From: Treponema sp.
GTDB lineage: Bacteria > Spirochaetota > Spirochaetia > Treponematales > Treponemataceae
Direction of reading: 5' to 3'
Length of the DNA stretch: 64,000 nucleotides
NCBI GenBank assembly: GCA_022510925.1
Contig: JAFLSO010000002.1
Span: forward strand, 1 to 64,000
Shown: positions 27,464 to 35,505 of the stretch, piece after piece
Numbering within the stretch: position 1 is the stretch's first letter
How the letters are laid out: every line of letters begins with the position of its first letter
The notes under the pieces: model-generated
The model's input: only the letters and a program-made list of their open reading frames with translations
What the model was told of the DNA's origin: nothing
Database searches by the model: none
Program-made: the position numbers and the translations under genes

Positions 27464-27492
27464 TAGACATAAATTCATAAATGATATATAGT
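27464..27492 (+). promoter_or_regulatory. Promoter of the zinc-ribbon coiled-coil gene
   Basis: TAGACA (27464-27469), 17 bases, TATAGT (27487-27492), followed by a GAGGTGGG ribosome-binding site and ATG 27538. Confidence 0.6.
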
Positions 27493-27537
27493 CTTATCCT
27501 AAGATTATAGTTTGCAATTAAAGCGAGGTGGGTTCCT

Positions 27538-28419
27538 ATGCAGATGTCAGAACAAATAGATAAGCTCATAGTGCTTCAGGATGTTCTTGCAGAGAAGTAC
27601 GAGATTGAGGAGAAAGTAGAGGAGAAACCCAAGGAGCTTAACGCCAAGACAGAGTATCTTGATCAGTATAAGGCGGAGTATATCCAGATAAACGCGGAGT
27701 CAGAGGCGCAGAACGCCAAGGTAAAGGAGCTCAAGTCAGCGCTTGAGGAGACCATGCGCACCCGCGAGAGCAAAGAGAAGGAGATGGACGCCATAACCAC
27801 CCACCGTGAGTACGAGGTCCTGGACAAGGAGATACAGCGCATTCAGGGTGAGGAGGATAAAATCCGCAAGGATTTGCAGACCGAGGAGAAGCGCCTATCG
27901 GAGCTGGAGGACAGGCTCAAGGGCCAGGAGATGCTCATCTCCTCCACCGAGAAATCCGTCAACGAGGATCAGGAGACCCTTAACAAAGAGATAAGCGTGT
28001 ATAAGGCGCGCCTGGATGAGCTTGCCGCGCAGGAGAAGGAGACTTCCAGCAGCATAGACGGTGAGACCATAATAAAATTCCAGCGCATAATACGCCGTAA
28101 CCGCAAGGGCATTGTGGCCGTGCGCGGAAACGTCTGCGACGGCTGCCACATGATTCTTCCCGCCCAGTTCGCCAACGAGGTGCGCAAGGGCGACAAGATT
28201 CTGTTCTGTCCGTACTGCAGCCGCATACTGTTCTACGAGGAGACCTCTGAGGAGGACGCTGACTACTCAACGCTCGATGTGGTGGGAAGCCTTGTGGATC
28301 TGGATGACGAGTTCGCGGACAATGACACTGATTTCTCCTCCCAGGACGGCTACGAGGAGTCGGGCGATGACGAGGAAGATGAGGACGAAGAGAAGTCCGT
28401 GGACTACGAGGCCCAGTAA
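27538..28419 (+). CDS. Coiled-coil protein with C4 zinc ribbon (DUF164/CdsZ-like)
   Basis: The 293-residue protein is mostly charged helix (residues 1-175, heptad-like Leu and Glu/Lys), followed by the family motif RGNVCDGCHMILPAQFANEVRKG (in part) and CPYCSRILF, giving a CxxC...CxxC zinc ribbon near residues 200-230. A 50-residue very acidic tail (DDEDEDEE type) ends the protein. This domain order is found in many bacteria; proposed roles include nucleic acid or flagellar/secretion partners, none settled. It lies between rpoD and rnpB. Confidence 0.8.
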   Translation: MQMSEQIDKLIVLQDVLAEKYEIEEKVEEKPKELNAKTEYLDQYKAEYIQINAESEAQNAKVKELKSALEETMRTRESKEKEMDAITTHREYEVLDKEIQRIQGEEDKIRKDLQTEEKRLSELEDRLKGQEMLISSTEKSVNEDQETLNKEISVYKARLDELAAQEKETSSSIDGETIIKFQRIIRRNRKGIVAVRGNVCDGCHMILPAQFANEVRKGDKILFCPYCSRILFYEETSEEDADYSTLDVVGSLVDLDDEFADNDTDFSSQDGYEESGDDEEDEDEEKSVDYEAQ

Positions 28420-28460
28420 TAAGCAGTCTAAACGCTGCCTGTGATTTGTTTATAAAAAAA

Positions 28461-28841
28461 GGATATATGGCCGCGCGGGAAGCGCTGATGAGAGCGCCTC
28501 TCCGTGAGGTAAAGTCCGGGCTCCTCCGGAAAAGATGCCGGGTAATAACCGGGCGGGGAAGGGCGGCTGTCCTTGCCTGACAGAAAGTGCTACAGAAAAT
28601 AACCGCCTGCCATGCAGGTAAGGGTGAAAAGGTGCGGTAAGAGCGCACCGCGTCTTTGGCAACAAAGGCGGCAAAAGCAAACCTCATCTGGAGCAAGATT
28701 AAACAGCAGTTTGGTTTCCGGCCTTATGCTGCGGGTAAATCGCTACAAATGCAGGGCGACCTGCATTGCGGATAGATGGCCATGAGAGTGCATCTCGCCA
28801 CGGCGTGCTGCATTCTTACCAGAACCCGGCTTACTGTATCC
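28461..28841 (+). ncRNA. rnpB: RNase P RNA (bacterial type A)
   Basis: The catalytic RNA of RNase P matures tRNA 5' ends. Hallmarks in order: AAAGTCCGGGCTCC near 28510, the ACAGAAA segment near 28590 and GCCTGC, then GGTAAGGGTGAAAAGGTG, the GGCAACAAAGGCGGCAAA loop, GGAGCAAGATTAAA, AGATGGCCAT near 28775, and the closing CAGAACCCGGCTTAC. P1 can pair GGATATA at 28461 with TGTATCC at 28835-28841, and T residues follow at once, so the 3' stem may double as terminator. The conserved GAGGAAAG reads GAGGTAAAG here. Ends are set from P1 pairing and may be off by a few bases. Confidence 0.95.
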
Positions 28842-28863
28842 TTTTTTTGTTTTGGTGGGGAGC

Positions 28864-29814
28864 ATGAACAGGGGAAACGTCAACGGCAGGGTTGCCAGAC
28901 AAAAAAACAAGCTGATTCCTCGCATTGTCTTTATTTCCGTGAGCGTGCTCTTTGTCGCCGTGGTGAGCGTCGTCACATACAGAATCATCCATCACCATGT
29001 GCACAGCACGGACTCTGTGGCGGCGCTCTATGACGGCTGGAACGCGGGTGACTACGCCAGAGTGTACGAGGTCTCCGGGAACATTCTGGCCAAGGCCCCG
29101 CTGCACAACGCCGCCAGCACTTTCCGCGGGTACAGCGCCCTTTTCCTGGCCCTGTCGCAGGTGGAGGATTCCTCCGTGTCGCAGGCGTATCTGGAGGAGG
29201 CCGTGAACCGCCTCAGGATAGCGCTGCAGACCGCCAAGGCATCCGTCCGCCCGCAGATTGAGTACGCCCTGGGAAGGACCTATTTCATAAAGGACCGCAC
29301 ATCATCATATCATTATTATGCGGACCTCGCGGTGAAGTACCTGGAGCTGAGCATAGCCCACGGCTACAAGGCCGACGACATCTTTGAACTTCTGGGACTC
29401 AGCTATGCGGAGCTGGGTTACACGGAGCGCAGCATAGCCGCGTTCACTGAGGCCCTGCTGGTGCGCGAGAGCGACATCCTGCTTTTCGACATAGCCAAGC
29501 AGTATTATGCCAACGGTCAGAGAAACGTGGCCAAGCAGTACCTTTACCGCGTAATCTCCATGACCAACGATGACCTCCGCCTTATGGACAGCCGCAATCT
29601 TCTGGGAAGAATTTACATAGACGAGGGGAATTTCACCGACGCGCACAAAGAATTTGAGGCAATTTTGGAAAAAAACGAGAATTCTGCTGACGCGCACTAT
29701 GGACTTGGTGTAATATATGAGAATCAGGGTGACATGGCCAAGGCCCGCGCGGAGTGGAGGAAATGCCTGCGCCTGCAGGTGAACCATGCGGAGGCTTTGA
29801 GCAAGCTTTCATAG
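28864..29814 (+). CDS. Membrane-anchored TPR protein
   Basis: I chose ATG 28864 (MNRGNVNGR, 316 residues) with GGTGGGGA upstream. A basic N-terminus is followed by one membrane helix (IVFISVSVLFVAVVSVVTY) and then tetratricopeptide repeats through the C-terminus: ALYDGWNAGDYARVYEVSGN, LLGLSYAELGYTERSIAAFTEAL, ILFDIAKQYYANGQRNVAKQYL and the final GLGVIYENQGDMAKARAEWRKCL. TPRs serve as protein-protein platforms, here on the periplasmic side. It lies 36 bases upstream of mreB, so an accessory role in the cell-elongation complex is possible but not shown. Confidence 0.8.
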   Translation: MNRGNVNGRVARQKNKLIPRIVFISVSVLFVAVVSVVTYRIIHHHVHSTDSVAALYDGWNAGDYARVYEVSGNILAKAPLHNAASTFRGYSALFLALSQVEDSSVSQAYLEEAVNRLRIALQTAKASVRPQIEYALGRTYFIKDRTSSYHYYADLAVKYLELSIAHGYKADDIFELLGLSYAELGYTERSIAAFTEALLVRESDILLFDIAKQYYANGQRNVAKQYLYRVISMTNDDLRLMDSRNLLGRIYIDEGNFTDAHKEFEAILEKNENSADAHYGLGVIYENQGDMAKARAEWRKCLRLQVNHAEALSKLS

Positions 29815-29850
29815 ATAAACGGACTCGGTCGTAAAGTTTGGGAGGAATAT

Positions 29851-30888
29851 ATGAGTTTTTGGGACAATTTTACCACGGATATAGGCATAGACTTAGGCAC
29901 GTGCAATACGCTTATTTACGTCAGGGACCAGGGCATTGTGATAGATGAGCCTTCCGTGGTGGCGGTGGAGAAAGGAACCGGCCGTGTGGTGGCGGTGGGC
30001 GCCGAGGCCAAGCGCATGCTGGGGAAGGTTCCCGCCGGAATCACAGCCATAAGGCCTCTCTCTGACGGAGTCATCTCAGACAGCGACTCCACTGAGAAAA
30101 TGATAAAATACTTTATCTCCAAGATAATCTCCAAGCGTCACTTGTTCAAAAGCACCAGGATGAAGATTGGCATCCCGTCATGCATAACGCAGGTGGAGCG
30201 TGACGCCGTGATGGCGGCAGCCCTTAAGGCCGGCGCCAAGGAGGTTGAGGTCATAGAGGAGAGCCTGGCGGCGGCCATAGGCGCGCAGATTCCCATTTAC
30301 GAGCCGGCCGGTCACATGGTGTGCGACATAGGCGGCGGCACCACTGAGGTCTCCGTGATTTCTCTGGGCGGCATGGTCGTTACCAGCTCCATACGCACCG
30401 GCGGAAATGAATTTGACGAGGCCATAATAAAGCACATCCGCAGCGTGCACAATCTTATAATCGGCCAGCAGACGGCGGAGAAGCTTAAGATAGAGATAGG
30501 AAACGCCATGGCGGACAAAACCATAGAGAAGATGGACATAAAGGGAACGGACGCCATAACCGGTCTTCCGCGCCGCCTGGAGGTGGACAGCGTGGAGGTG
30601 CGCGAGGCACTGAAGGAGCCGACCACAAAGATAGTGGAGGAGATAAAGCGCACACTGGGACGCACGCCGCCTGAGCTCGCCGCAGACATAGTGGAGCGTG
30701 GCATAGTCATGACAGGCGGCGGCTCAATGCTCAAGGGGCTTCAGAAACTTATCTCCAAGGAGACAGGAGTCCCGGTGATTCTTGTGGAGCAGCCGCTGCA
30801 GTGCGTGGCCGTGGGCGCAGGACAGGCTTTCGAGCTGTTCAAGAATATGTCCTCCAACCGCCAGATTTATGACAATCTCAACAGCTAG
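29851..30888 (+). CDS. mreB: Rod shape-determining actin homologue MreB
   Basis: MreB forms membrane-bound filaments that guide wall synthesis. The 345-residue protein has the actin-family motifs: phosphate 1 [15 protein letters not shown], connect 1 region, phosphate 2 [18 protein letters not shown], and adenosine motif [20 protein letters not shown] precedes the ATG by six bases. It is followed by mreC (25-base gap), mreD, mrdA and rodA, the standard elongasome order. In a spirochaete this machinery lies under the thin periplasmic wall with the flagella outside it. Confidence 0.97.
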   Translation: MSFWDNFTTDIGIDLGTCNTLIYVRDQGIVIDEPSVVAVEKGTGRVVAVGAEAKRMLGKVPAGITAIRPLSDGVISDSDSTEKMIKYFISKIISKRHLFKSTRMKIGIPSCITQVERDAVMAAALKAGAKEVEVIEESLAAAIGAQIPIYEPAGHMVCDIGGGTTEVSVISLGGMVVTSSIRTGGNEFDEAIIKHIRSVHNLIIGQQTAEKLKIEIGNAMADKTIEKMDIKGTDAITGLPRRLEVDSVEVREALKEPTTKIVEEIKRTLGRTPPELAADIVERGIVMTGGGSMLKGLQKLISKETGVPVILVEQPLQCVAVGAGQAFELFKNMSSNRQIYDNLNS

Positions 30889-30913
30889 CTTATAGACGCG
30901 CGGGTGGTCTGGA

Positions 30914-31789
30914 ATGAAAAGGTCCATGCATTTTCGCCTGCCGGAATTCATTTTCGCGGCATTGGTGCTGTTCAGCGGCGTGATGCTCGGTTTCTCTTCC
31001 GGCGGTTTTATAATAGATTTTCAGAGGCTGGGATTCACGGTGCTGTCATCCATGCAGAAAGGCGTGCATGTGGTGGTGAGCGGAGTTACGGGAACAGTTA
31101 CGGCCGTGCGGGACATGGCGAATCTGAAAAAAGAATACAAAATCCTCACCGAGAAACTGCAGGACTACGAGTACATGCAGCGCAACAACACTGAGATACG
31201 CAAGGAGAACGAGCGCCTCAAGGAGCAGCTGGATTTTGCCCGCAGCGCCGCGAACAAGAATATCTCGGCGCAGATTATAGGGCGCGACCCGGACAGCCTC
31301 TATTCAGGCATAACAATAGACAAGGGAATACGCAGCGGCATAAGGAAAGGCATGCCGGTAATCGCCATACAGAACGGAAACGTGGGCGTTGTGGGCAGAA
31401 TCGTGACGGTGGGTGTGGGCACCAGCCTCATCATGCCGCTTTACGACATTAACTGCAGCATATCGGCCAGAATACAGACCACGCGCGACATAGGCATAGT
31501 CTCCGGCAGAGGCTCGCAGGACTCGAATCTTTCCTTGCAGTACATAAGGAAGCGTGTGGCAGATGAGCTAAGCAAGGGCGACATCGTGGTGACAAGCGGC
31601 GAGAATGACAACTACATGCGCGACATACCCGTGGGCCGCATAGCGAAAGTCACAGTGGTGGATTACGACTCCTCCCTGCAGATAGAGGTGGAGCCCATAA
31701 TAGATTTCGCGCGGCTGGAGACAGTCCTGGTGGTGGACCCCGGGAAAGAGAACGACAGGGATTCGGAGACTGAGGACAGAAATGGTTAG
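30914..31789 (+). CDS. mreC: Rod shape-determining protein MreC
   Basis: MreC links MreB to periplasmic synthases. The 291-residue protein has a short cytoplasmic tail, one membrane helix near residues 10-30 (FIFAALVLFSGVMLGFSSGGF), a coiled coil (about 70-110), and the beta-rich domain with IIGRDPDSLYSGITIDKGIRSGIRKGMPVI (in part) and DIVVTSGENDNYMRDIPVGRI. It overlaps mreD by eight bases. Confidence 0.95.
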   Translation: MKRSMHFRLPEFIFAALVLFSGVMLGFSSGGFIIDFQRLGFTVLSSMQKGVHVVVSGVTGTVTAVRDMANLKKEYKILTEKLQDYEYMQRNNTEIRKENERLKEQLDFARSAANKNISAQIIGRDPDSLYSGITIDKGIRSGIRKGMPVIAIQNGNVGVVGRIVTVGVGTSLIMPLYDINCSISARIQTTRDIGIVSGRGSQDSNLSLQYIRKRVADELSKGDIVVTSGENDNYMRDIPVGRIAKVTVVDYDSSLQIEVEPIIDFARLETVLVVDPGKENDRDSETEDRNG

Positions 31790-32303
31790 GTCGATTCTAA
31801 AGTCTTTTTCAGTGAGCTGCCTCATTCTTCTCTGCACGGTGATGGTGCAGACCGCCATACTGTCTAACATAAGCATGCTTCCAGCGCTGCCGGACCTGGC
31901 TCTCATCTGCGTCCTGTATTTCTCCCTGCATAACGGAAGGCTCCTGGGAGAGGCCACGGGCTTTGTCTCCGGGCTTTTCCTGGATTTCCTCAGCGCCTCG
32001 CCGTTCGGGCTTAACTGCCTTTTCCGCACCATAATAGGTTTCCTTGGCGGGCTTTTTCATAAGACGCTGAACACGGAGGGCATTCTCATACCCGCATTGC
32101 TGGGCTTTCTGGCCACGCTCCTTAAGGCGGCCATGCTCTGGCTCATATCGGTGATGTATCCTTCCGGGATAATGGCATACAATCCTGTCTCATGGATGTT
32201 TTTGTTTGAGCTTGTGCTTAATTCCGTGCTGACTCCCCTGATGTTTAAGTTCCTGAAGCTCTTTTCCAACTTAGTGCTGGTGAAGCCGGAGAAAATGATT
32301 TAA
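31782..32303 (+). CDS. mreD: Rod shape-determining membrane protein MreD
   Basis: The 173-residue protein has five to six hydrophobic segments including ILSNISMLPALPDLALICVLYFSLHNG and GLFLDFLSASPFGLNCLF, in which the family motif DFLSASPFG is present. MreD bridges MreC and the wall synthases in the membrane. It overlaps mreC at the start and mrdA by one base at the end. Confidence 0.92.
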   Translation: MVRSILKSFSVSCLILLCTVMVQTAILSNISMLPALPDLALICVLYFSLHNGRLLGEATGFVSGLFLDFLSASPFGLNCLFRTIIGFLGGLFHKTLNTEGILIPALLGFLATLLKAAMLWLISVMYPSGIMAYNPVSWMFLFELVLNSVLTPLMFKFLKLFSNLVLVKPEKMI

Positions 32304-34186
32304 TGCTGGACCAGAATTATTCCACGAACGCGGAGGACTCCGCCAAGAAAAATTCGAGGCTGTTTTTCCTTACTGTGCTCATTCTGGTAGTGTTCGTGAT
32401 TTACGCGCTCAGGCTTTTCACGCTGCAGGTGGTCCAGGGGCAGACATATCTCTCACAGTCACAGCGGATATCAAGCACCGTTACCACCATACCCGCGCAG
32501 CGCGGAGAGATTTTTGACAGGAACGCCAACATGCCGCTTGTCATAAACATTGACTCTTTCGCGGTGAACCTTATTCCCGGCGAGATACCTGCGGGTCACT
32601 ATGACACCGTGGCCATGAAGCTTGCGGGATACCTGGGAATAACTAAAAGCGAGATTGACGCGCGTGTTCCGCAGAACAGAAGGCGCGCGTTCACGTCCAT
32701 AGAGATAAAATCCAACGTTCCGTTCAGCGTCATAAGCAACATAGCGGAGAACCGCACGGACCTGCCCGGTGTCTCATGGCGCAACAAGCCTGTGAGAAAT
32801 TATGTGGAGACCGGCTCCATAAGCCACATTCTGGGCTACGTGGGAAACATAACGAGCGAGGAGCTTAACGTTATGTACAACCGCGGATACACGAGCAACT
32901 CCATAGTGGGGAAGACGGGCATAGAGAAGCAGTACGATGAGCTTCTGCAGGGAAAGGAAGGCAGGGAAAGCCGCACCGTGGATGTGCGCGGGCGCATAAT
33001 TGACAGCACGCCTGTGGTTACGCCACCTGTGAGCGGAAAGAACATAGTCCTTACGCTGGACACATCCATACAGCATCTGGCGGAGAAAGCCCTGGGAGAG
33101 AGAGTGGGCGCCGCGGTGGTCCTTAAGCCTTCCTCCGGGGAGATACTGGCCATGGTGTCGTATCCGTTTTTTGACGCGAACATTTTCTCCACGGACAACG
33201 CCGCTCAGGAATACACCAGGCTTGCCAAAAGCAAGAACAATCCTCTGCTGAACAGGGCCATAAACGCGGCGTATCCTCCCGCATCCACTTTCAAAACAAT
33301 AATGAGCACGGCGCTGCTGGCGGAGGACGCTTTTCCCTCTGATAAAAAAGTGGAGTGCACGGGGCGCCTGGAATTCGGCGGCAGGACTTTCCGCTGCCAC
33401 ATAGGGGTGCCCGGCCACGGTTGGCTTGACATGAAGAACGCCATGGCGCAGTCCTGCGACATATACTTCTGGGAGGTGGGACGGCAGCAGCTGGGCGTGG
33501 ATCTCATAAGCTCCTATGCCCGGGAATTCGGCTTCGGGAAGAGCCTTCTCATAGACCTGCCCGCGCAGTCCGAGGGATTCGTGCCCACAGCCAGCTGGAA
33601 GGAGAGGCGTCTGCACGAGAAATGGATGGGCGGAGACACCATGAATATGTCCATAGGGCAGGGCTACATAACCGTCACGCCGCTGCACGTCGCGAACATG
33701 ATGGCCATGGTCTGCAACAGCGGAAAAGTGTATAAGCCGCATTTCCTTAAGGAAGTCAGGAACGGTGCCACAGGAGATGTGGAGCAGGAGACGCGGCCTC
33801 AGCTCATGCTTGAGTCCTCCATAGCGCCAGAAGTCTGGAAAGAGGTCCAGGAGTCATTGCGCTATGTGATAACTGACGGAACCGCGGTGTATCCCATGCA
33901 CAACAGGACGGTCAGGATAGCGGGAAAAACCGGCACCGCGGAGGTGGCTGGCGTGGGCAAGGACCACTGGCATTCATGGATGGCGGCATACGCCCCTTAT
34001 GACGCGCCCCCCGAGGAGCAGGTGGTGGTGGTCACTCTGGTAGAGGCCGTTAACGACTGGGAATGGTGGGCGCCGTACGCCACCAACATCATCATACAGG
34101 GAATATTCAATGACCAGACCTATGAGGAGGCCATAGAGGCGCTCGGGTTCAAATATCTTACGCAGCAGAGAGGCCGCAGGGAATGA
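32303..34186 (+). CDS. mrdA: Elongation penicillin-binding protein 2 (transpeptidase)
   Basis: PBP2 cross-links peptidoglycan during elongation. The 627-residue protein has one membrane helix (residues 18-38), a pedestal domain (GEIFDRNANMPLVINID), and the transpeptidase domain with active-site STFK near residue 327 (YPPASTFKTIMS), the second motif SCD (MAQSCDIYFWEVG) near 384, and KTGT near 542. The motif order and GQGYITVTPLHVANMMA match class B PBPs. It overlaps rodA by four bases (ATGA). Confidence 0.95.
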   Translation: MLDQNYSTNAEDSAKKNSRLFFLTVLILVVFVIYALRLFTLQVVQGQTYLSQSQRISSTVTTIPAQRGEIFDRNANMPLVINIDSFAVNLIPGEIPAGHYDTVAMKLAGYLGITKSEIDARVPQNRRRAFTSIEIKSNVPFSVISNIAENRTDLPGVSWRNKPVRNYVETGSISHILGYVGNITSEELNVMYNRGYTSNSIVGKTGIEKQYDELLQGKEGRESRTVDVRGRIIDSTPVVTPPVSGKNIVLTLDTSIQHLAEKALGERVGAAVVLKPSSGEILAMVSYPFFDANIFSTDNAAQEYTRLAKSKNNPLLNRAINAAYPPASTFKTIMSTALLAEDAFPSDKKVECTGRLEFGGRTFRCHIGVPGHGWLDMKNAMAQSCDIYFWEVGRQQLGVDLISSYAREFGFGKSLLIDLPAQSEGFVPTASWKERRLHEKWMGGDTMNMSIGQGYITVTPLHVANMMAMVCNSGKVYKPHFLKEVRNGATGDVEQETRPQLMLESSIAPEVWKEVQESLRYVITDGTAVYPMHNRTVRIAGKTGTAEVAGVGKDHWHSWMAAYAPYDAPPEEQVVVVTLVEAVNDWEWWAPYATNIIIQGIFNDQTYEEAIEALGFKYLTQQRGRRE

Positions 34187-35505
34187 AGAGTAAATTTTTC
34201 GGGCACATAGACTACTTTCTGCTTCTGTGCGTGATTTTCCTTACCATCACGGGAATACTGTTCATATTCTCATCGGGGATAAATTCAAGCGGCGTGAACG
34301 TCTCCAACGAGTACATAAAGCAGATTGTATGGGCATCGGTGGGGACGGTCATAATGATACTGGTCGCGGTGTATGATTACCGCAGGACCTACCGCTATGC
34401 GCGCTATCTTTTCGTGGGGCTGGTCGTGGTGCTTCTTGTCACCAGGATTTTCGGACGCAGGGTCAACGGCGCCAAAAGCTGGCTGGGCATAGGCGACCTG
34501 GGCATACAGCCGTCCGAGATATGCAAAATCATTTTCATACTTTTCCTCGCCTGGTATCTGGAGCGCTCACAGAAAGAGGAGCCTCTCAGGCGTTTTCTAA
34601 GCGCCTCGGGCATACTGCTGGTGCCGCTAGGTCTCATTCTTTTGCAGCCGGATCTGGGAACGGCCAGCGTGTACATCCCGATTTTCCTTGTGATGTGCTT
34701 CATGGCGGGAATTCCCCTGCGCTACATAATGCTGGTCCTTTCGTTCGGATTCCTTACAATCCTGCTCGCGGTGCTTCCCATCTGGCAGGAGGAGATATTA
34801 AGGAAGCCGGTTCCCGCTCTCTCTGTCCTTACGAACATAAAGCTGCGGCTGATTCTAATGCTAAGTTTCCTGATGATAACGCTCATCGGCCTGCTGGGAA
34901 GAATACTGCTCAAACGGCCTTATTTTTACTGGGTCACGTGTGCGGCAGGAATAATAACCGCGGCGCTGGTGGCGTCTCTTCTTGCGGGAAAAGTGCTTAA
35001 ACCGTATCAGATTCAGCGCCTCATAGTGTTCGTGGACCCGTCAAGCGACCCCAGGGGCTCCGGCTGGAATATAATACAGTCCAAAATCGCCATAGGCTCG
35101 GGGAACTTTTGGGGCAAGGGCTTCATAAACGGAACGCAGAGCCATTACCGCTTTCTGCCCCAGCAGAGCACGGACTTCATATTCAGCATTTTCTCCGAGG
35201 AGATGGGCTTCGTGGGCGGGCTAGTGCTCTTCGTGATTTTCGCGGGAATCCTTCTCCGCATAATCTATATAATCAGGCAGACCACGAACGTGTACGGAAC
35301 TCTCATAGCCTCCGGGATTCTGGGCATGTTTTTCTTTCACTTCATAGTCAACGTGGGAATGGTGATGGGAATCATGCCCATAACAGGCATACCGCTTCCG
35401 TTCCTGTCATACGGTGGCTCCGCACTGCTCACCAACATGACCGCCATGGGGCTTCTTATGAGCATAAACAACAGGCGGCTGGATTTCACGCCCTATGCCA
35501 CATAA
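34183..35505 (+). CDS. rodA: Peptidoglycan glycosyltransferase RodA (SEDS family)
   Basis: RodA polymerises lipid II for rod growth. The 440-residue protein has about ten membrane helices; the SEDS marks are NGAKSWLGIGDLGIQPSEICKI, LQPDLGTASVYIPIFLVM (with the catalytic Asp region), GFINGTQSHYRFLPQQSTDFIFSIFSEE and GIPLPFLSYGGSALLTNM. An enlarged loop and extra helices lie around residues 190-270 compared with many RodA proteins. It overlaps the next gene by 11 bases. Confidence 0.94.
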   Translation: MKSKFFGHIDYFLLLCVIFLTITGILFIFSSGINSSGVNVSNEYIKQIVWASVGTVIMILVAVYDYRRTYRYARYLFVGLVVVLLVTRIFGRRVNGAKSWLGIGDLGIQPSEICKIIFILFLAWYLERSQKEEPLRRFLSASGILLVPLGLILLQPDLGTASVYIPIFLVMCFMAGIPLRYIMLVLSFGFLTILLAVLPIWQEEILRKPVPALSVLTNIKLRLILMLSFLMITLIGLLGRILLKRPYFYWVTCAAGIITAALVASLLAGKVLKPYQIQRLIVFVDPSSDPRGSGWNIIQSKIAIGSGNFWGKGFINGTQSHYRFLPQQSTDFIFSIFSEEMGFVGGLVLFVIFAGILLRIIYIIRQTTNVYGTLIASGILGMFFFHFIVNVGMVMGIMPITGIPLPFLSYGGSALLTNMTAMGLLMSINNRRLDFTPYAT

